The notes under the pieces: model-generated | Told to the model about the DNA's origin: nothing | The model's database searches: none | Seen by the model: only the letters and a program-made list of their open reading frames with translations | Part shown: positions 24,521-32,549 of the stretch, in pieces | Layout: each line of letters begins with the position of its first letter | How positions within the stretch are numbered: position 1 is the first letter of the stretch | Assembly: GCF_042659445.1 (NCBI RefSeq) | Contig: NZ_JBHSSR010000002.1 | DNA from: Macrococcoides epidermidis | GTDB taxonomy: Bacteria > Bacillota > Bacilli > Staphylococcales > Staphylococcaceae | Reading direction: 5' to 3' (one strand) | DNA length: 64,000 bases | Program-made: the position numbers and the translations under genes

Positions 24521-26062
24521 ATGACTGAAGAAATTAATTTAGAGAAATTTAATAAATCGATTGAAGCAAGACAAATGACATTTGATGATATCGATGAAAT
24601 TATAGCACTACAAAAAATTTGTTTTCCTGGTATGGAACCGTGGGAAAGAGCACATTTAGAATCACATCTTAACTTGTTTCCCCGTGGACAGATGGTTATT
24701 GAATATGAAGAGAAAATTATTGGATCATGTTCAAGTTTGATCATTAACTTTGATGAATATGATGATAAACATACCTGGAATGATATTACGGATTCAGGAT
24801 ATATTACTAACCATAATGATAATGGACATAACTTATATGGTATTGAAGTGATGGTTCATCCAGATTATCGTGGTATGCGTGTTGGACAACGTTTATATGA
24901 AGCACGTCGTGAAATCGCTTATGAACTTAACTTAAAATCAATCATTATCGGAGGACGTATTCCGAATTATCATCAATATCAGGATGAGTTGACACCGCGT
25001 GAATATGTCAATGACGTGATGAAACGTAAGATTAAGGATCCGGTACTTACATTCCAGTTTATGAACGGATTTACTTTGATGCGTATTAATCCGAACTATT
25101 TAAAAGACGATGTGAAAAGTAGTAAGTATGCAACATTAATGGAGTGGAACAACCCTGATTTCGTTGCTAAATCTAACCTACATTTCAGAACAAGTTATCC
25201 CGTACGAATTTGTACAGTTAACTACATGATGCGTAAAATTGATTCTTTTGAGGAGTTTGCGAACCAAATCGAATATTTCGTTGATGTAGCATATGATGCA
25301 GGTAGTGACTTTGTTGTCTTCCCTGAATTATTAACAACACAGCTGATGAGTTTTGATGAGAAGAGAAATCCAGCAGAATCTATCCGTCAGTTGACAAAAT
25401 ATACGGAACAATATATTGAAATGTTCAATGACTTTGCGATGCGATATAATATTAATATTATTGGTGGCAGTCACTTCGTTGAAGAAAATGATGATATTTA
25501 TAATATTTCATACTTATTTAGACGCGACGGATCAATTGAAAAGCAATATAAAATTCATGTTACGCCAAATGAACGCAGATGGTGGGGTATTTCACCTGGT
25601 AAAAAGGTGGAAGTGTTTGATACAGATTGTGGCAAGATTGCCATTCAAATCTGTTACGATAGTGAGTTCCCAGAGATGGCACGTATTGCAACTGAGAAGG
25701 GTGCTAAAATAATATTCACACCATTCTCAACTGAAGACAGACAAAGTTATCTGCGCGTGAAATATTGCTCAATGGCACGTGCGATAGAAAATCAAATCTA
25801 TACTGTTACGAGTGGGACATGTGGTAACTTACCGCAAACAGAAAATATGGATATCCAGTATTCTGCTTCTGGTATCTATACACCAAGTGACTTTGGATTT
25901 GCACGTGACGGTATCGTCGGTGAAACGGGTGAAAATGATGAGATGGTTATGATCGGTGATGTTGACTTAGAAGTATTACGTCGTGGTCGAGAAGACGGTA
26001 CTGTCCGTCAGTTACGTGATAGAAGACATGATTTATACCGCGTTGAATACAGACGTGACTAA
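24521..26062 (+). CDS. GNAT acetyltransferase fused to carbon-nitrogen hydrolase
   Basis: 513 residues. Residues about 15-190 form a GNAT domain (GIEVMVHPDYRGMRVGQRLYEARR, the acetyl-CoA P-loop). Residues about 227-500 form a nitrilase-superfamily domain with the Glu-Lys-Cys triad E269 (VVFPELL), K344 (KQYKIH) and C378 (QICYDSEFP). The pair could acetylate and deacylate one substrate, or act as an amidase with a regulatory GNAT; the substrate is unknown. It starts behind AAAGGAGA. The AirS-type kinase gene follows 20 bp downstream, so the operon links it to redox sensing. Confidence 0.88.
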   Translation: MTEEINLEKFNKSIEARQMTFDDIDEIIALQKICFPGMEPWERAHLESHLNLFPRGQMVIEYEEKIIGSCSSLIINFDEYDDKHTWNDITDSGYITNHNDNGHNLYGIEVMVHPDYRGMRVGQRLYEARREIAYELNLKSIIIGGRIPNYHQYQDELTPREYVNDVMKRKIKDPVLTFQFMNGFTLMRINPNYLKDDVKSSKYATLMEWNNPDFVAKSNLHFRTSYPVRICTVNYMMRKIDSFEEFANQIEYFVDVAYDAGSDFVVFPELLTTQLMSFDEKRNPAESIRQLTKYTEQYIEMFNDFAMRYNINIIGGSHFVEENDDIYNISYLFRRDGSIEKQYKIHVTPNERRWWGISPGKKVEVFDTDCGKIAIQICYDSEFPEMARIATEKGAKIIFTPFSTEDRQSYLRVKYCSMARAIENQIYTVTSGTCGNLPQTENMDIQYSASGIYTPSDFGFARDGIVGETGENDEMVMIGDVDLEVLRRGREDGTVRQLRDRRHDLYRVEYRRD

Positions 26063-26082
26063 TATAAAAGAATGGTGTGCTT

Positions 26083-27216
26083 ATGAAGAATAGTACGTTA
26101 CTTTTAAAAGAAATTGCTGAATTTTTAAATGAAGAGACAGAAGTATATTCTATGATGAATGGTGCCCTTGACCGATTGGTTAAGGGGACCAATTTTTCTA
26201 CTGGATGGATATTCTTTATCGATGAAGACGGGACCCATACGTTGGCATCTGAATATGGATTGCCGGATGCTTTGCTTATGGATGATTGTCGTTATATGAC
26301 AGAAGGACCGTGCTGGTGTGTATCGCGATATCATCAGAAGAAGTTAACGAAAGCGAGTAATATTATTACATGTTCACGAATTGTAAAAGCGAATAAACAA
26401 TATAGTGATATGACCGGTGGTATTACACATCATGCAACAGTGCCACTTCAATCAGGCGATGAAAGATTTGGGTTATTAAATGTAGCGACACCGAACACTA
26501 AAATTTATTCAGAAGAAGATCTCGCCTTATTAGAGTCTGTGGCCTTTCAAATTGGTAGTGCAATCAAACGTATCTATCTTACTGAGAAAGCACGAGAGAC
26601 CGCATTACAGGAAGAACGAAATAGACTCGCTCGTGATTTGCATGACTCAGTTAATCAGATGCTATTTTCATTAAAGCTCACTGCGCATGCAGCAGGGACG
26701 ATGAGTAAAGACGAGCAATCTATTCAGGCGTTTCAGATGATAGAATCTACCAGTCAGGATGCAGTCAACGAAATGCGCGCATTAATCTGGCAGTTGAAAC
26801 CGGTAGGATTAGAACAAGGTTTGGTTGAAGCTGTAAAGAACTACGCAGAAGTGTTAGGATTAAATGTAACGATCAAAGTAACTGGTCTACTCAATCTGGA
26901 AAGTAAAGTAGAACATACAATCTTCAGAATTATTCAGGAAGCAATGAATAATGTTAAGAAACATGCTCAAACAGATGCAGTATCCATTCATTTATCGCAG
27001 AAAAGTGAACAGTTTATAATGAAGATAGAAGACAAAGGTAAAGGATTTAAAGTAACTTCAGCAAAAACTTTACCGACGCATGGTCTAAAGAATATACTGC
27101 AACGCAGCAATGAGATAGGCGCAGAAGTTAATATGAAAAGCGAAGAAAATGTCGGAACAATAATAGAACTTTTTTATCCGAAAGGACAACAACATGAAAA
27201 TAATAATCGTAGATGA
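26083..27216 (+). CDS. airS: AirS-like sensor histidine kinase (GAF, HisKA_3, HATPase)
   Basis: 377 residues, no membrane helix. The GAF domain (about 5-165) carries four cysteines, C69, C77, C79 and C97, where S. aureus AirS holds a [2Fe-2S] cluster (recalled). The HisKA_3 phospho-acceptor is H187 in ARDLHDSVNQ, and the NarX/DegS-type ATPase has the N box IIQEAMNNVKKHA and G box EDKGKGF and GLKNIL. It senses oxygen or redox state by family. Start at ATG 26083 or GTG 26077; the ribosome site is weak. The 3' end overlaps the response regulator by 23 bp. Confidence 0.83.
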   Translation: MKNSTLLLKEIAEFLNEETEVYSMMNGALDRLVKGTNFSTGWIFFIDEDGTHTLASEYGLPDALLMDDCRYMTEGPCWCVSRYHQKKLTKASNIITCSRIVKANKQYSDMTGGITHHATVPLQSGDERFGLLNVATPNTKIYSEEDLALLESVAFQIGSAIKRIYLTEKARETALQEERNRLARDLHDSVNQMLFSLKLTAHAAGTMSKDEQSIQAFQMIESTSQDAVNEMRALIWQLKPVGLEQGLVEAVKNYAEVLGLNVTIKVTGLLNLESKVEHTIFRIIQEAMNNVKKHAQTDAVSIHLSQKSEQFIMKIEDKGKGFKVTSAKTLPTHGLKNILQRSNEIGAEVNMKSEENVGTIIELFYPKGQQHENNNRR

Positions 27217-27817
27217 TCATCATATTGTGAGACAAGGATTACAATTTTTACTATCAACAGAAGCAGACTTTGATGTTGTTGCTGATTTCAGTGATGGCAG
27301 TGAAGTTGTGTCATATCTTAAAGAACATGATAAGCCGGATTTAATTATTATGGATCTTGTAATGCCTAACATGGACGGCATAGAAACAACTAAAGCCATT
27401 AAAAGCAGCTATCCCGAAGTGAAAGTGCTTGTATTATCAAGTTTTGTTGATGAAGAACATGTAATGGGTGTGATAGATGCAGGAGCAGATGGCTATGAAA
27501 TGAAGGACAGTGAACCTGATGTGTTGATTCACACGATCAAACAGGTACTATCTGGCGCCCAGGCGTTCCATCCGAGTGTAGAAGCATATAAAGAATCCGG
27601 GCTGAATTTGCCACATATAAAGAATCCATTATCAAAGCGAGAACTGGAAGTATTAGCTGAAATGTCAAAAGGCTTAACCAATAAAGAGATAGCAGAGCAG
27701 TTATTTGTATCAGAGAAGACAGTCAAGACACATGTTAGTCATATCTTTGCAAAGCTTGAAGTGAAAGATCGCACGCAGGCTTCGATGTATGGTGCGAAGT
27801 ATAATTTGTATAAATAG
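27194..27817 (+). CDS. airR: AirR-like response regulator (NarL/LuxR family)
   Basis: 207 residues. Receiver domain with acidic pocket VDDHH and phospho-acceptor D54 in IIMDLVMPNMDG; Thr/Ser and Lys positions are in LVLSSF and YEMKDSE. The C-terminal LuxR-type helix-turn-helix is LSKRELEVLAEMSKGLTNKE and LFVSEKTVKTHVSHIFAKL. It pairs with the overlapping kinase. In S. aureus AirR controls respiration and cell-wall genes (recalled). A repeat array follows immediately after the stop. Confidence 0.87.
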   Translation: MKIIIVDDHHIVRQGLQFLLSTEADFDVVADFSDGSEVVSYLKEHDKPDLIIMDLVMPNMDGIETTKAIKSSYPEVKVLVLSSFVDEEHVMGVIDAGADGYEMKDSEPDVLIHTIKQVLSGAQAFHPSVEAYKESGLNLPHIKNPLSKRELEVLAEMSKGLTNKEIAEQLFVSEKTVKTHVSHIFAKLEVKDRTQASMYGAKYNLYK

Positions 27818-27845
27818 GTATGCTTTGGAGAATACCGAAGTTAAT

Positions 27846-28065
27846 GTGTCCAATAACGAGGCAATATTGGACACGTAATGAGAGAAACAGCTGAAATCAA
27901 GTGCGTCTTGTCCGATAAAAGTGATATATCGGACATGTTGGGAGCAGAATAGCGTAAATCGAAGACGTCTTGTCCGATAAAAGTGATATATCGGACATGT
28001 TGAGAGCAAAATAGCGTAAATCGAAGACGTCTTGTCCGATAAAAGTCATATATCGGACATGTTTA
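27846..28065. repeat. Tandem array 3: 62-bp palindromic units
   Basis: Units start at 27904, 27966 and 28028 (last partial). Each carries TGTCCGATA..TATCGGACA and the linker GGAGCAGAATAGCGTAAATC or a close variant. A diverged hairpin GTGTCCAATA/TATTGGACAC (27846-27874) precedes them. It lies just after airR. Confidence 0.92.
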
Positions 28066-28073
28066 ACATCATC

Positions 28074-28118
28074 AAAAATCCAGCACTATGATAATCTTCA
28101 TAGTGCTGGATTTTTTTA
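28074..28118. terminator. Bidirectional terminator
   Basis: Stem AATCCAGCACTATGA/TCATAGTGCTGGATT with five A before and seven T after, between airR and the convergent small GNAT gene. Confidence 0.88.
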
Positions 28119-28385
28119 TAATACGTCTTGAAATTCAGGTGTTTTATCAAATACACTTTTAGCGAATGGACATAATGGGATAATCTTTTTGTTGTTTTGA
28201 CGTGCGTATTTAACCGCAGCTTCTACCATCATCTTACCTGCACCTTGACCACGTAATTCATCGTTAACTTCGGTATGATCGATAATAATTTTATCTTCTC
28301 CAGTCGGTACATAAGTCATTTGCGCTTTAGGACTTGATACATCACCGATATAAAATAAATTTTCTTTATGATTTACAGCCATCAT
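28116..28385 (-). CDS. Small GNAT N-acetyltransferase (YjdJ-like)
   Basis: About 89 residues, the compact GNAT_2 form. IIDHTEVNDELRGQGAGKMM holds the acetyl-CoA P-loop, followed by VEAAVKYARQNNKKIIPLCP and the FAKSVFDKTPEFQDVL end. Typical members have the same length. Start at ATG 28385 behind GAGGAGTG; the ATG at 28403 overlaps that site. Substrate unknown. Monocistronic. Confidence 0.82.
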   Translation of the reverse strand: MMAVNHKENLFYIGDVSSPKAQMTYVPTGEDKIIIDHTEVNDELRGQGAGKMMVEAAVKYARQNNKKIIPLCPFAKSVFDKTPEFQDVL

Positions 28386-28524
28386 AATAATAACACTCCT
28401 CATAGTGAATTCTGTTTAGATTAAGTATAAATGTATAAGCCGGTTTAATAAAGAATTAAGCATATAGTAATTGAATTGATAATGGTAAAAGTATACAATA
28501 ATACTTAAAATAGGAGGTTATCTG

Positions 28525-28950
28525 ATGATAGATAAATGGTGGGCGAAGGATGAATGGTTAACATTGATTTTTATGATTAGTTATATGGCTATGAAGGACT
28601 GGTTACCAAAAATGTGGGCAGAACGTATTCTTCTCATTGTACTTGCTTTCGTTATGCTCTATTTCGTTGTTAAACTTACTGTCTATATTATAAATGAGTA
28701 TCGTCATACAAAAATTACGCATATTAATTATTTCATCAATAAAGAAACTGATTATTTCATCGTCTGGTTAATACCTGTGTTATTTAAACTCGCTACATAC
28801 TACTTAGTTTATGTCGTGATGATGATTGAATGGGGTAATCTGTGGAATTATATTATGGTCTATGGCGGCATTGTTCTGGTTCTTGTTATATTTGATGAAT
28901 ACTTCGAACGACATAGTGAGGTAAGAGAGGTGTTTAACCGTGGTAAATAA
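28525..28950 (+). CDS. Membrane protein of unknown function, first of a pair
   Basis: 141 residues with about four membrane segments (about 13-28, 33-55, 78-98, 108-125). The C-terminal cytoplasmic tail EYFERHSEVREVFNRGK resembles the tail of the next gene product (KKFEKRTNLRELLFGKDE), so the two may be related paralogues or partners. AGGAGGTT lies 7 nt before the ATG. The next gene overlaps by 11 bp. I do not recognise a family. Tryptophans and acidic residues (WWAKDEW) mark the N-terminus. Confidence 0.65.
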   Translation: MIDKWWAKDEWLTLIFMISYMAMKDWLPKMWAERILLIVLAFVMLYFVVKLTVYIINEYRHTKITHINYFINKETDYFIVWLIPVLFKLATYYLVYVVMMIEWGNLWNYIMVYGGIVLVLVIFDEYFERHSEVREVFNRGK

Positions 28951-29377
28951 TATATTATCCTGGTTTAAAAAGAACTTTAATAATATTTTTAAATATACTT
29001 GGATTATACTTTTTGTGACTATTGAAGATAGATTTTATAGAGGCGTATTATTAGCAGTTATTATAATCGTAAGTATTTATCATTTCATAGATTTTCATAA
29101 AGAATTTAATCGCAATATGAATCGGTTACAATCAGATCCACATTTAAACTATCCATATGATTTGAAGAAAGATGGACGATTTATTTATTTTTCAAGAACA
29201 ATGTTTTTTATTTTTATGGTTACACTTATGATTATATTGTATTTTGTTAAACACTATCTATGGGTTTATTTTATAATTTTTATTTTAATATTCATAATCT
29301 TTTACAATTTAGAGAAAAAATTTGAAAAGCGCACTAACTTAAGAGAGCTTTTGTTTGGAAAAGACGAGACAACCTAA
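28940..29377 (+). CDS. Membrane protein of unknown function, second of a pair
   Basis: 145 residues with four membrane segments (about 17-30, 34-50, 86-105, 108-128), starting with GTG and overlapping the previous gene by 11 bp, so translational coupling is likely. The tail EKRTNLRELLFGKDE is similar to that of its neighbour. The middle loop is charged (DFHKEFNRNMNRLQSDPHLN). No family recognised. A terminator overlaps the stop codon. Confidence 0.65.
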   Translation: MVNNILSWFKKNFNNIFKYTWIILFVTIEDRFYRGVLLAVIIIVSIYHFIDFHKEFNRNMNRLQSDPHLNYPYDLKKDGRFIYFSRTMFFIFMVTLMIILYFVKHYLWVYFIIFILIFIIFYNLEKKFEKRTNLRELLFGKDETT

Positions 29378-29400
29378 ATAGGAATGCTCGTCTTTTATAC
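29359..29400 (+). terminator. Terminator of the membrane-protein pair
   Basis: Stem AAAAGACGAG/CTCGTCTTTT with a long loop; the left arm is within the last codons. Confidence 0.65.
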
Positions 29401-29416
29401 ATATTGTATTCATTTC

Positions 29417-30292
29417 CTATTCATGTGGTTCTAAGTGAACGATTGTTTCAATTGCACCATATGCTTCTTTAATATCGTGTTCTATATTTTCAGTAATATC
29501 ATGGCTTTCCGCCACTGTAAGATTTGCATCTACTGTTACGGTAACATCGATAAATGTCATGACACCGTGATTTCTTCCTTTAATATCTACAACGGATAAT
29601 ACATCCTCAACATTTAAGACGATTTTCTTCATCTCATCAAGTGTTTCTGCATCGAAGCCGTCTGTTAATGTAATAGCTGTTTCAAAGAAAATTTCAATTG
29701 CTGTTTTCATGATTAGCAAGCCAACTACGATTGCTGCGACTGTATCTAAGAAGGGCAGTCCCATAAATACGCCGACAATACCTACAAATGTTCCAAGTGA
29801 TACAAGCGCATCGGACAGGTTATCAGCAGCGGCTGCTTTTAATGCACTGGAATCTACTTTCTTCGCTAAATTCCGATTGTAGAAATAGACGAGTAGCATC
29901 GCTAACGCTGATAATATCGCTACTACTGCTGTTTCAATGGATGGCGTTGAAAAGTCCTGATTGATATAGTGTCGAATGCCCTGAAGGATTACCTGAACGC
30001 TGACTGCAAACATAATGAATGCAGCAATGAGTGAACCGATATATTCAGAGCGATAGTGACCATAGTTGTGATTATCATCTGCTGGCTTCATACTAATTGC
30101 AAGTCCGATAAGCAGAGCAACTGATGATACAACGTCAGTCGCGTTATTTAATCCATCGGCAACAAGCGCTTGTGAGCCATTCATATAACCGAATAACAAT
30201 TTTATCGTAGTAAGCAATACATACATTATGATACTGACTTTTGCACCTTGCTGAGCTTTTGCGAGTTGATCTTTTACCTGCACTTTTTTCAT
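29417..30292 (-). CDS. Cation diffusion facilitator, probably manganese type
   Basis: 291 residues with six membrane helices and a cytoplasmic C-terminal domain (about 205-291; VDIKGRNHGVMTFIDVTVTV, VHLEPHE). The TM2 metal site reads ALVADGLNNATDVVSS, an N-x-x-x-D arrangement like that of MntE/MneP manganese exporters, rather than the H/D-x-x-x-D of zinc carriers; this assignment is inference. TM5 has AAAADNLSDALVSLG. It exports divalent cation in exchange for protons. Confidence 0.82.
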   Translation of the reverse strand: MKKVQVKDQLAKAQQGAKVSIIMYVLLTTIKLLFGYMNGSQALVADGLNNATDVVSSVALLIGLAISMKPADDNHNYGHYRSEYIGSLIAAFIMFAVSVQVILQGIRHYINQDFSTPSIETAVVAILSALAMLLVYFYNRNLAKKVDSSALKAAAADNLSDALVSLGTFVGIVGVFMGLPFLDTVAAIVVGLLIMKTAIEIFFETAITLTDGFDAETLDEMKKIVLNVEDVLSVVDIKGRNHGVMTFIDVTVTVDANLTVAESHDITENIEHDIKEAYGAIETIVHLEPHE

Positions 30293-30439
30293 CCTCTCAA
30301 ATCATGTCTTATTATTATCAAACAAATGGGAAGAAATATCTAGTGAATTGCAGTGAATCATATAAAAATTATTATGCTTGTAATAGTAAATACAAATAAG
30401 TTTTTTATTCATAAAAATTCATAATTATAAAAATTACAA

Positions 30440-30468
30440 TTTACATTGAAATAGAAATAATTTATAAT
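30440..30468 (+). promoter_or_regulatory. Promoter of the glutamate-type symporter gene
   Basis: TTTACA, 17-bp spacer, TATAAT. Confidence 0.7.
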
Positions 30469-30475
30469 TATTTGT

Positions 30476-30490
30476 AATAGTCAGAAAATT
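30476..30490. promoter_or_regulatory. CodY-box-like site
   Basis: AATAGTCAGAAAATT differs from the CodY consensus AATTTTCWGAAAATT at two positions. It sits over the expected start site, where binding would repress. Confidence 0.6.
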
Positions 30491-30510
30491 CGGTTGTTGA
30501 GGAGGATATT

Positions 30511-31815
30511 ATGAAAATAAAAGGGAACATGACAGTCAGGATTATTATTGCATTAATTGCTGGTATTGCTATAGGTTCATTCTTTAATATATATCAGGAT
30601 GCAAGCTGGGTTAAGTGGATCAATCAATATGTCTTTAATGTAATCGGTCAAATATTCTTAAATCTAATCTTTATGCTTGTTGTACCAGTAGTATTTGTGT
30701 CTATTGTTTTAGGTGTGCTTGGTGTAGGTGATCCTAAACATTTAGGTTCTATCGGTTTAAAGACGATTTCATTCTTTTTAGTAACGACTGCATTAGCTAT
30801 CACCCTTGCAATGTCACTTGCTTTAGTATTTAAACCAGGTGACGGTAAAAGTGAGCTGTTAAATAGTGAAGAAGTAAAAACGTATGCTGAAGAACAGAAG
30901 AAAAAAGCTGCTGCAGCAGAAGAAGAAGGCACACCTGCCACCCAGACTTTTGATCAGACATTGATCAATTTAATTCCGAAAAACCCTGTACTTGCGATGA
31001 GTGAAACAAACATGCTGCAAGTGATTACGTTTGCGATATTTATTGGTATCGGAATGATTGCATTACGCGAAAAAGTTTCAGCAGTAAAATTACTGTTTGA
31101 GCAGACAAATGAAATACTGATGTTTATCGTAACAGCAATTATGCAGTATTTCGCACCACTAGGAACATTCGGTTTAGTTGCAACAGCATTTACGAATGCA
31201 GGGTTTGGTGCTATTAAACAGCTGGCAATGTATTTCTTCGTTGTGTTATTAGGTCTATTTTTACATATGATTCTAGTATATGGTGGTGCAGTCAGTTTCT
31301 TAGCACGCAGAAATCCTATCTGGTTCTTTAAAGGTTTCGCACCGGCAATGACGGTTGGATTCAGTTCATCAAGTTCAAATGCGACATTACCGATTTCTTT
31401 AGAATGTGCACAAGATAATTTAGAAGTACGTAAAGAAATATCATCTTTTGTACAACCTTTAGGTGCGACGATTAATATGGATGGTACAGCGATTATGCAA
31501 GGTGTTGCAACAATCTTTATCGCTCAAATTTCAGGTGTAGATTTAACGCTTGGACAGATGGTGACAGTTGTTGTCGTAGCAGTCGTAGCATCTATCGGTA
31601 CTGCAGGGGTGCCAGGTGCTGGTCTTGTAATGCTTGCAATGGTTCTGACATCAGTCGGTTTAAATCCTGCCGCAATCGGAATTATTTTAGGAATAGACAG
31701 ACTGCTCGATATGACGCGCACAGCTGTTAACATTTCTGGAGATGCTGCTTGTGCAGTTGTAATTTCTGAACAGGAAAAGCGTTATTTAGCAAAAAAAGGT
31801 ATGAAAGTTGCATAA
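30511..31815 (+). CDS. gltT: Dicarboxylate/glutamate:cation symporter (DAACS family)
   Basis: 434 residues with the eight-helix, two-hairpin glutamate-transporter fold. HP1 carries the serine-rich TVGFSSSSSNATLPISLE; TM7 has INMDGTAIMQG (NMDGT motif); TM8 has DRLLDMTRTAVNISGDAA. It imports glutamate, aspartate or C4-dicarboxylates with Na+ or H+. The charged loop at about 110-145 (KKAAAAEEEG) is typical of the bacterial 3L4 region. GAGGAGG lies upstream of the ATG. A CodY-like box suggests repression in amino-acid-rich conditions. Confidence 0.88.
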   Translation: MKIKGNMTVRIIIALIAGIAIGSFFNIYQDASWVKWINQYVFNVIGQIFLNLIFMLVVPVVFVSIVLGVLGVGDPKHLGSIGLKTISFFLVTTALAITLAMSLALVFKPGDGKSELLNSEEVKTYAEEQKKKAAAAEEEGTPATQTFDQTLINLIPKNPVLAMSETNMLQVITFAIFIGIGMIALREKVSAVKLLFEQTNEILMFIVTAIMQYFAPLGTFGLVATAFTNAGFGAIKQLAMYFFVVLLGLFLHMILVYGGAVSFLARRNPIWFFKGFAPAMTVGFSSSSSNATLPISLECAQDNLEVRKEISSFVQPLGATINMDGTAIMQGVATIFIAQISGVDLTLGQMVTVVVVAVVASIGTAGVPGAGLVMLAMVLTSVGLNPAAIGIILGIDRLLDMTRTAVNISGDAACAVVISEQEKRYLAKKGMKVA

Positions 31816-31840
31816 TTGTGACATTAAAAAAATAATTTTA

Positions 31841-31880
31841 AAAAAAGAGGAAACTTTTAAGGGTTTCCTCTTTTAATTTT
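31841..31880 (+). terminator. Terminator of the symporter gene
   Basis: 12-bp stem AAAAGAGGAAAC/GTTTCCTCTTTT and a T-rich tail. Confidence 0.85.
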
Positions 31881-31997
31881 TTGTAAATTATATTAAGATG
31901 GTAAAGTCACTTTAGATGAATGTGTATTTTTTCAACTTATATTTTAAGAGCATTTACTGACATAAATTTATATTTAGAGAGAAAGGTCGTATAGAAA

Positions 31998-32462
31998 ATG
32001 GATAAACAGCAATTCACAGATTTACTTCAAACAAAATTCAAAATGGTGCGTATCGAAGCGGGATATACACAAGATACTATGGCTCAGACAATCGGCTTAT
32101 CAAAGAAAACGTTAGTTCAAATTGAGAAAGAACGTGTATTACCGAACTGGACAACATGCGTTTCATTATGTGCATTATTCAGAGATTCAGAAGTATTACA
32201 AAATACTTTAGGTGGAGATCCACTTGAAGTGATTCAAGTGATTTCACGTGGAGCATGTTCATATCCGGATCAGGATAACAAAAATGAATTATGGTGGACT
32301 ACGATTGAATCAGATCGTGACATCGTCTTACAACAAAACAAAATTTCTAACCTTTACCGTGTATTAGATGGTTCAACGCAACCATTATATGGATCAAATA
32401 AAGCGCGTGAAGCGGAAATGTTCTTTAATAAGAAGAAAAATGAAAATTTAGTAAGCTTATAA
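31998..32462 (+). CDS. XRE-type DNA-binding protein (SA1665-like)
   Basis: 154 residues. The N-terminal helix-turn-helix is KFKMVRIEAGYTQDTMAQTI followed by GLSKKTLVQIEKERVLPNW. The remaining 90 residues are a unique C-terminal part (ELWWTTIESDRDIVLQQNKIS) with no ligand domain that I recognise. Position (between airSR-side genes and the DUF445 gene), length and start resemble S. aureus SA1665, a regulator reported to affect beta-lactam resistance; recalled, not checked. AGAAAGG precedes the ATG. Monocistronic. Confidence 0.78.
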   Translation: MDKQQFTDLLQTKFKMVRIEAGYTQDTMAQTIGLSKKTLVQIEKERVLPNWTTCVSLCALFRDSEVLQNTLGGDPLEVIQVISRGACSYPDQDNKNELWWTTIESDRDIVLQQNKISNLYRVLDGSTQPLYGSNKAREAEMFFNKKKNENLVSL

Positions 32463-32468
32463 TATACT

Positions 32469-32500
32469 AAACAAACGCTTATCCAGCGTTTGTTTTTTTT
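32469..32500 (+). terminator. Terminator of the XRE gene
   Basis: 11-bp stem AAACAAACGCT/AGCGTTTGTTT with a 5-nt loop and eight T. Confidence 0.88.
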
Positions 32501-32549
32501 ATATAGAGGTATTAAACTAATAAGTATTAAAAAATAAAGAGGTGGCATA

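Noticed and set aside
27710..28009. 99-residue minus-strand ORF rich in repeated CPIYHFY-type segments
   Set aside because: It is an artefact of the 62-bp repeat array and the end of airR.
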